Assembly: GCA_029240815.1 (NCBI GenBank)
Contig: JARDZO010000275.1
Span: 1 to 7,284, forward strand
Source: Brevibacillus sp.
GTDB lineage: Bacteria; Bacillota; Bacilli; Brevibacillales; Brevibacillaceae
Direction of reading: 5' to 3'
DNA length: 7,284 bases
Of this stretch, positions 6,379-7,284 are shown one piece after another (the stretch's first letter is position 1; the number at the start of each line of letters is the position of its first letter). The notes under the pieces are model-generated. The model ran no database searches. It was not told the DNA's origin and was given only the letters and a program-made list of their open reading frames with translations. A program made the translations under genes and the position numbers.

Positions 6379-6795
6379 ATGAACGCAAGTCAACAGGTAG
6401 AATTGGGCAAGCTATTTTTTGAAGATGGCATCCCGGGGTTTTCCCATTTGCAGTTTTTTCAGTTGATGCAGGAAGAGGAGAGTCCCTTTTTTCTGATTCA
6501 ATCGACGGAAGAACCGGGCGTAGGATTTTGGTCCATTGATCCGTTCTCTTTTTTTTCAGAGTACAAGTTCGAGTTGTCTGAAGTGGCAAAAGAGGCACTT
6601 CGAGTGGAGGATCAATCGCAGCTCGCGGTATTCTCTATCGTAACGATTCGTGGAAATAACCAGGCAACCGTGAATTTAAAGGCTCCTATCGTGGTCAATC
6701 TGGCCAATCGGATGGGGAGACAGGTAATCCTGCAGAATGATACATACTCCATTCGTCAGCCGTTGTTCGAGCAACAAGCTGTCGATCAAAAGTAG
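6379..6795 (+). CDS. fliW: FliW, flagellin-binding antagonist of CsrA
   Basis: FliW binds flagellin (Hag) in the cytoplasm; when flagellin is exported, freed FliW binds CsrA and lifts CsrA repression of hag translation. The protein has 138 residues, near the 143 of B. subtilis. The family signature is clear: FEDGIPGF (14-21), then FWSIDPFSFF (50-59), then NLKAPIVVNLANRMGRQ (99-115) ending in the YSIRQPL segment. GAGGGG at 6368-6373 is the ribosome site. csrA follows after 11 bases, so the antagonist and its target are co-transcribed just ahead of hag. Unusually many T-runs occur in the gene (T6 at 6415, 6454 and 6487; T8 at 6549-6556), all coding for Phe-rich stretches. Confidence 0.96.
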   Translation: MNASQQVELGKLFFEDGIPGFSHLQFFQLMQEEESPFFLIQSTEEPGVGFWSIDPFSFFSEYKFELSEVAKEALRVEDQSQLAVFSIVTIRGNNQATVNLKAPIVVNLANRMGRQVILQNDTYSIRQPLFEQQAVDQK

Positions 6796-6806
6796 GTGGT
6801 GTTTAG

Positions 6807-7055
6807 ATGCTGGTCCTTTCTCGTAAGAAGAACGAATCGATCATGATTGGAGACACCATTGAAATCAAAATCATCTCCGTTGATGGAGACCAAGTGCGAA
6901 TCGGCATCGACGCGCCGCGTAATTTGGATGTGTATCGGAAAGAGATATTTGACGCCATTCAGGAAGAAAATCGGCTAGCGACACAGAGCCAAGGTGATTG
7001 GACAGCGTTGAAGCAGTTTCTTCAAACCAATGAGAAATCGAAAGATGGTCAATAG
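6807..7055 (+). CDS. csrA: CsrA, RNA-binding translational repressor of flagellin
   Basis: CsrA is a homodimeric RNA-binding protein that recognises GGA motifs in hairpin loops; in B. subtilis it represses hag translation. The 82-residue protein starts [16 protein letters not shown] and contains the five-strand core with the RNA-contact residues L4, R6 and R44 in place (YRKEI at 43-47). IQEEN follows at 51-55. N55, important for FliW binding in B. subtilis, is present, and the long C-terminal helix plus tail (56-82) is characteristic of FliW-regulated CsrA proteins. E. coli CsrA has only 61 residues. The ribosome site AGGTGGTG (6794-6801) overlaps the fliW stop. Two CsrA target motifs occur in the hag leader less than 200 bases downstream. 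A terminator overlaps its stop codon. Confidence 0.97.
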   Translation: MLVLSRKKNESIMIGDTIEIKIISVDGDQVRIGIDAPRNLDVYRKEIFDAIQEENRLATQSQGDWTALKQFLQTNEKSKDGQ

Positions 7056-7075
7056 ATCATCTTTTTTGTTTTTTT
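7041..7075 (+). terminator. Rho-independent terminator overlapping csrA stop
   Basis: AAAGATGGTC (7041-7050) pairs with GATCATCTTT (7055-7064) around the four-base loop AATA, giving a stem of ten pairs including one G-U. T6 at 7062-7067, a G, and T7 at 7069-7075 follow. The last csrA codons and its TAG (7053-7055) lie inside the hairpin, so ribosomes finishing csrA could weaken termination. It separates the flagellar unit from hag, which has its own promoter. Confidence 0.85.
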
Positions 7076-7079
7076 GCAG

Positions 7080-7094
7080 AAAAAAGTAGAAAAA
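7080..7094 (+). promoter_or_regulatory. Phased A-tracts upstream of hag promoter (UP-like)
   Basis: A6 at 7080-7085 and A5 at 7090-7094 are spaced about one helical turn apart and end just before the hag -35 box. Such tracts bend DNA and can serve as an UP element for the RNA polymerase alpha subunit; the B. subtilis hag promoter is known to depend on an upstream element for full strength. The role here is inferred from position and sequence. Confidence 0.5.
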
Positions 7095-7098
7095 GTAC

Positions 7099-7126
7099 TA
7101 AACACCCAAAAGCTGCTAACCGATAA
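7099..7126 (+). promoter_or_regulatory. Sigma-D promoter of hag
   Basis: TAAA (7099-7102), 16 bases, then ACCGATAA (7119-7126) match the sigma-D consensus TAAA/GCCGATAA in all but the first base of the -10 box. The predicted start near 7133 gives a leader of roughly 97 bases. Sigma-D control of hag is established in B. subtilis; with flgM in the same cluster, FlgM secretion would switch this promoter on. Confidence 0.88.
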
Positions 7127-7143
7127 TACTAGTGTAGGGACAA

Positions 7144-7167
7144 AGTCACAAGCGCGCGATTGTGATT
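7144..7167 (+). promoter_or_regulatory. Upstream hairpin in hag leader
   Basis: AGTCACAA (7144-7151) pairs with TTGTGATT (7160-7167), eight pairs including one G-U, around the loop GCGCGCGA. It lies near the predicted 5' end of hag mRNA and has no T-tail, so it is not a terminator. It may stabilise the abundant flagellin message or take part in alternative pairing with the next hairpin, with which it shares the sequence AGTCACA. Its function is not known. Confidence 0.55.
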
Positions 7168-7184
7168 CGTCTCAAATATATGTA

Positions 7185-7206
7185 ACAGTCACAGGGACGT
7201 GACTGT
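7185..7206 (+). promoter_or_regulatory. CsrA-binding hairpin in hag leader (distal site)
   Basis: ACAGTCAC (7185-7192) and GTGACTGT (7199-7206) form a perfect 8-base-pair stem whose 6-base loop AGGGAC exposes GGA at 7195-7197. The span 7192-7199 (CAGGGACG) matches CANGGANG exactly, the preferred CsrA target in a hairpin loop. It corresponds in layout to the distal CsrA site of the B. subtilis hag leader. Confidence 0.8.
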
Positions 7207-7214
7207 CGACAACT

Positions 7215-7222
7215 CAAGGAGG
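7215..7222 (+). promoter_or_regulatory. hag Shine-Dalgarno overlapping proximal CsrA site
   Basis: CAAGGAGG contains a full-strength ribosome site (AAGGAGG, 8 bases before the ATG) and is at the same time a perfect match to the CsrA motif CANGGANG. Its GGA (7218-7220) begins 23 bases after the GGA of the upstream loop, a distance one CsrA dimer could bridge. CsrA bound here would block the 30S subunit. Confidence 0.78.
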
Positions 7223-7230
7223 AACTTTAC

Positions 7231-7284
7231 ATGATTATCCAACACAATATGTCTGCTCAAAACACTCATCGGCAACTGGGTGTA
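7231..7284 (+). CDS. hag: Flagellin Hag, N-terminal 18 codons only (3' end outside window)
   Basis: The visible residues, MIIQHNMSAQNTHRQLGV, match the beginning of Firmicute flagellins (compare the pattern M-I-x-H-N-x-x-A-x-N-T). This part belongs to the D0 coiled coil and the export signal of the filament subunit. The ATG has an ideal ribosome site and sits behind the sigma-D promoter and CsrA-controlled leader. Its position after fliW-csrA is the same as in B. subtilis. The remainder of the gene lies beyond the right edge, so length and variable domain cannot be judged. Confidence 0.93.
   Translation, partial: MIIQHNMSAQNTHRQLGV

Overview
The window is a stretch of Firmicute chromosome carrying the end of the late-competence comF locus followed by the flagellar filament-junction and flagellin-control cluster. 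In order it reads comFA (5' end cut off by the window), comFC, yvyF, flgM, flgN, flgK, flgL, yviE, fliW, csrA and the first 18 codons of hag. All genes are on the + strand. The order is that of Bacillus subtilis except that comFB is missing. The protein sequences, roughly balanced base composition and the flagellin N-terminus (MIIQHNMSAQNTHRQLG) suggest Brevibacillus or a close Paenibacillaceae relative. That genus call comes from recognition, not a database search.

Positions 1-1906 hold the competence genes: ComFA, a DEAD-box-type ATPase for DNA uptake, and ComFC, a zinc-finger phosphoribosyltransferase-fold protein. They are joined by a 4-base stop/start overlap. An 88-base gap without a visible terminator leads to yvyF (1995-2423), a small zinc-ribbon/helix-turn-helix protein. 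A strong inverted repeat with a T-rich tail then follows (2451-2496). The left arm of this terminator-like hairpin also contains a sigma-D-like -10 box, so the terminator of the upstream unit and the promoter of the flagellar unit appear to be superimposed.

Positions 2543-7055 are a tightly packed unit with gaps of 11-36 bases and a good Shine-Dalgarno sequence before every gene. It encodes the anti-sigma factor FlgM, the FlgK/FlgL export chaperone FlgN, the hook-filament junction proteins FlgK and FlgL, the uncharacterised YviE, and the flagellin homeostasis pair FliW and CsrA. A rho-independent terminator overlaps the csrA stop codon.

The last part (7056-7284) is the hag control region. 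It contains phased A-tracts, a sigma-D promoter, and a leader of about 97 bases with two hairpins and two perfect matches to the CsrA motif CANGGANG. One match lies in a hairpin loop and one overlaps the Shine-Dalgarno sequence. With fliW and csrA just upstream, this supports the known circuit in which CsrA represses flagellin translation and FliW, released when flagellin is exported, sequesters CsrA. FlgM secretion after hook completion would release sigma-D to fire both sigma-D promoters.

No wholly new system is evident. The most interesting parts are regulatory: the overlapping terminator/promoter before flgM and the structured hag leader.
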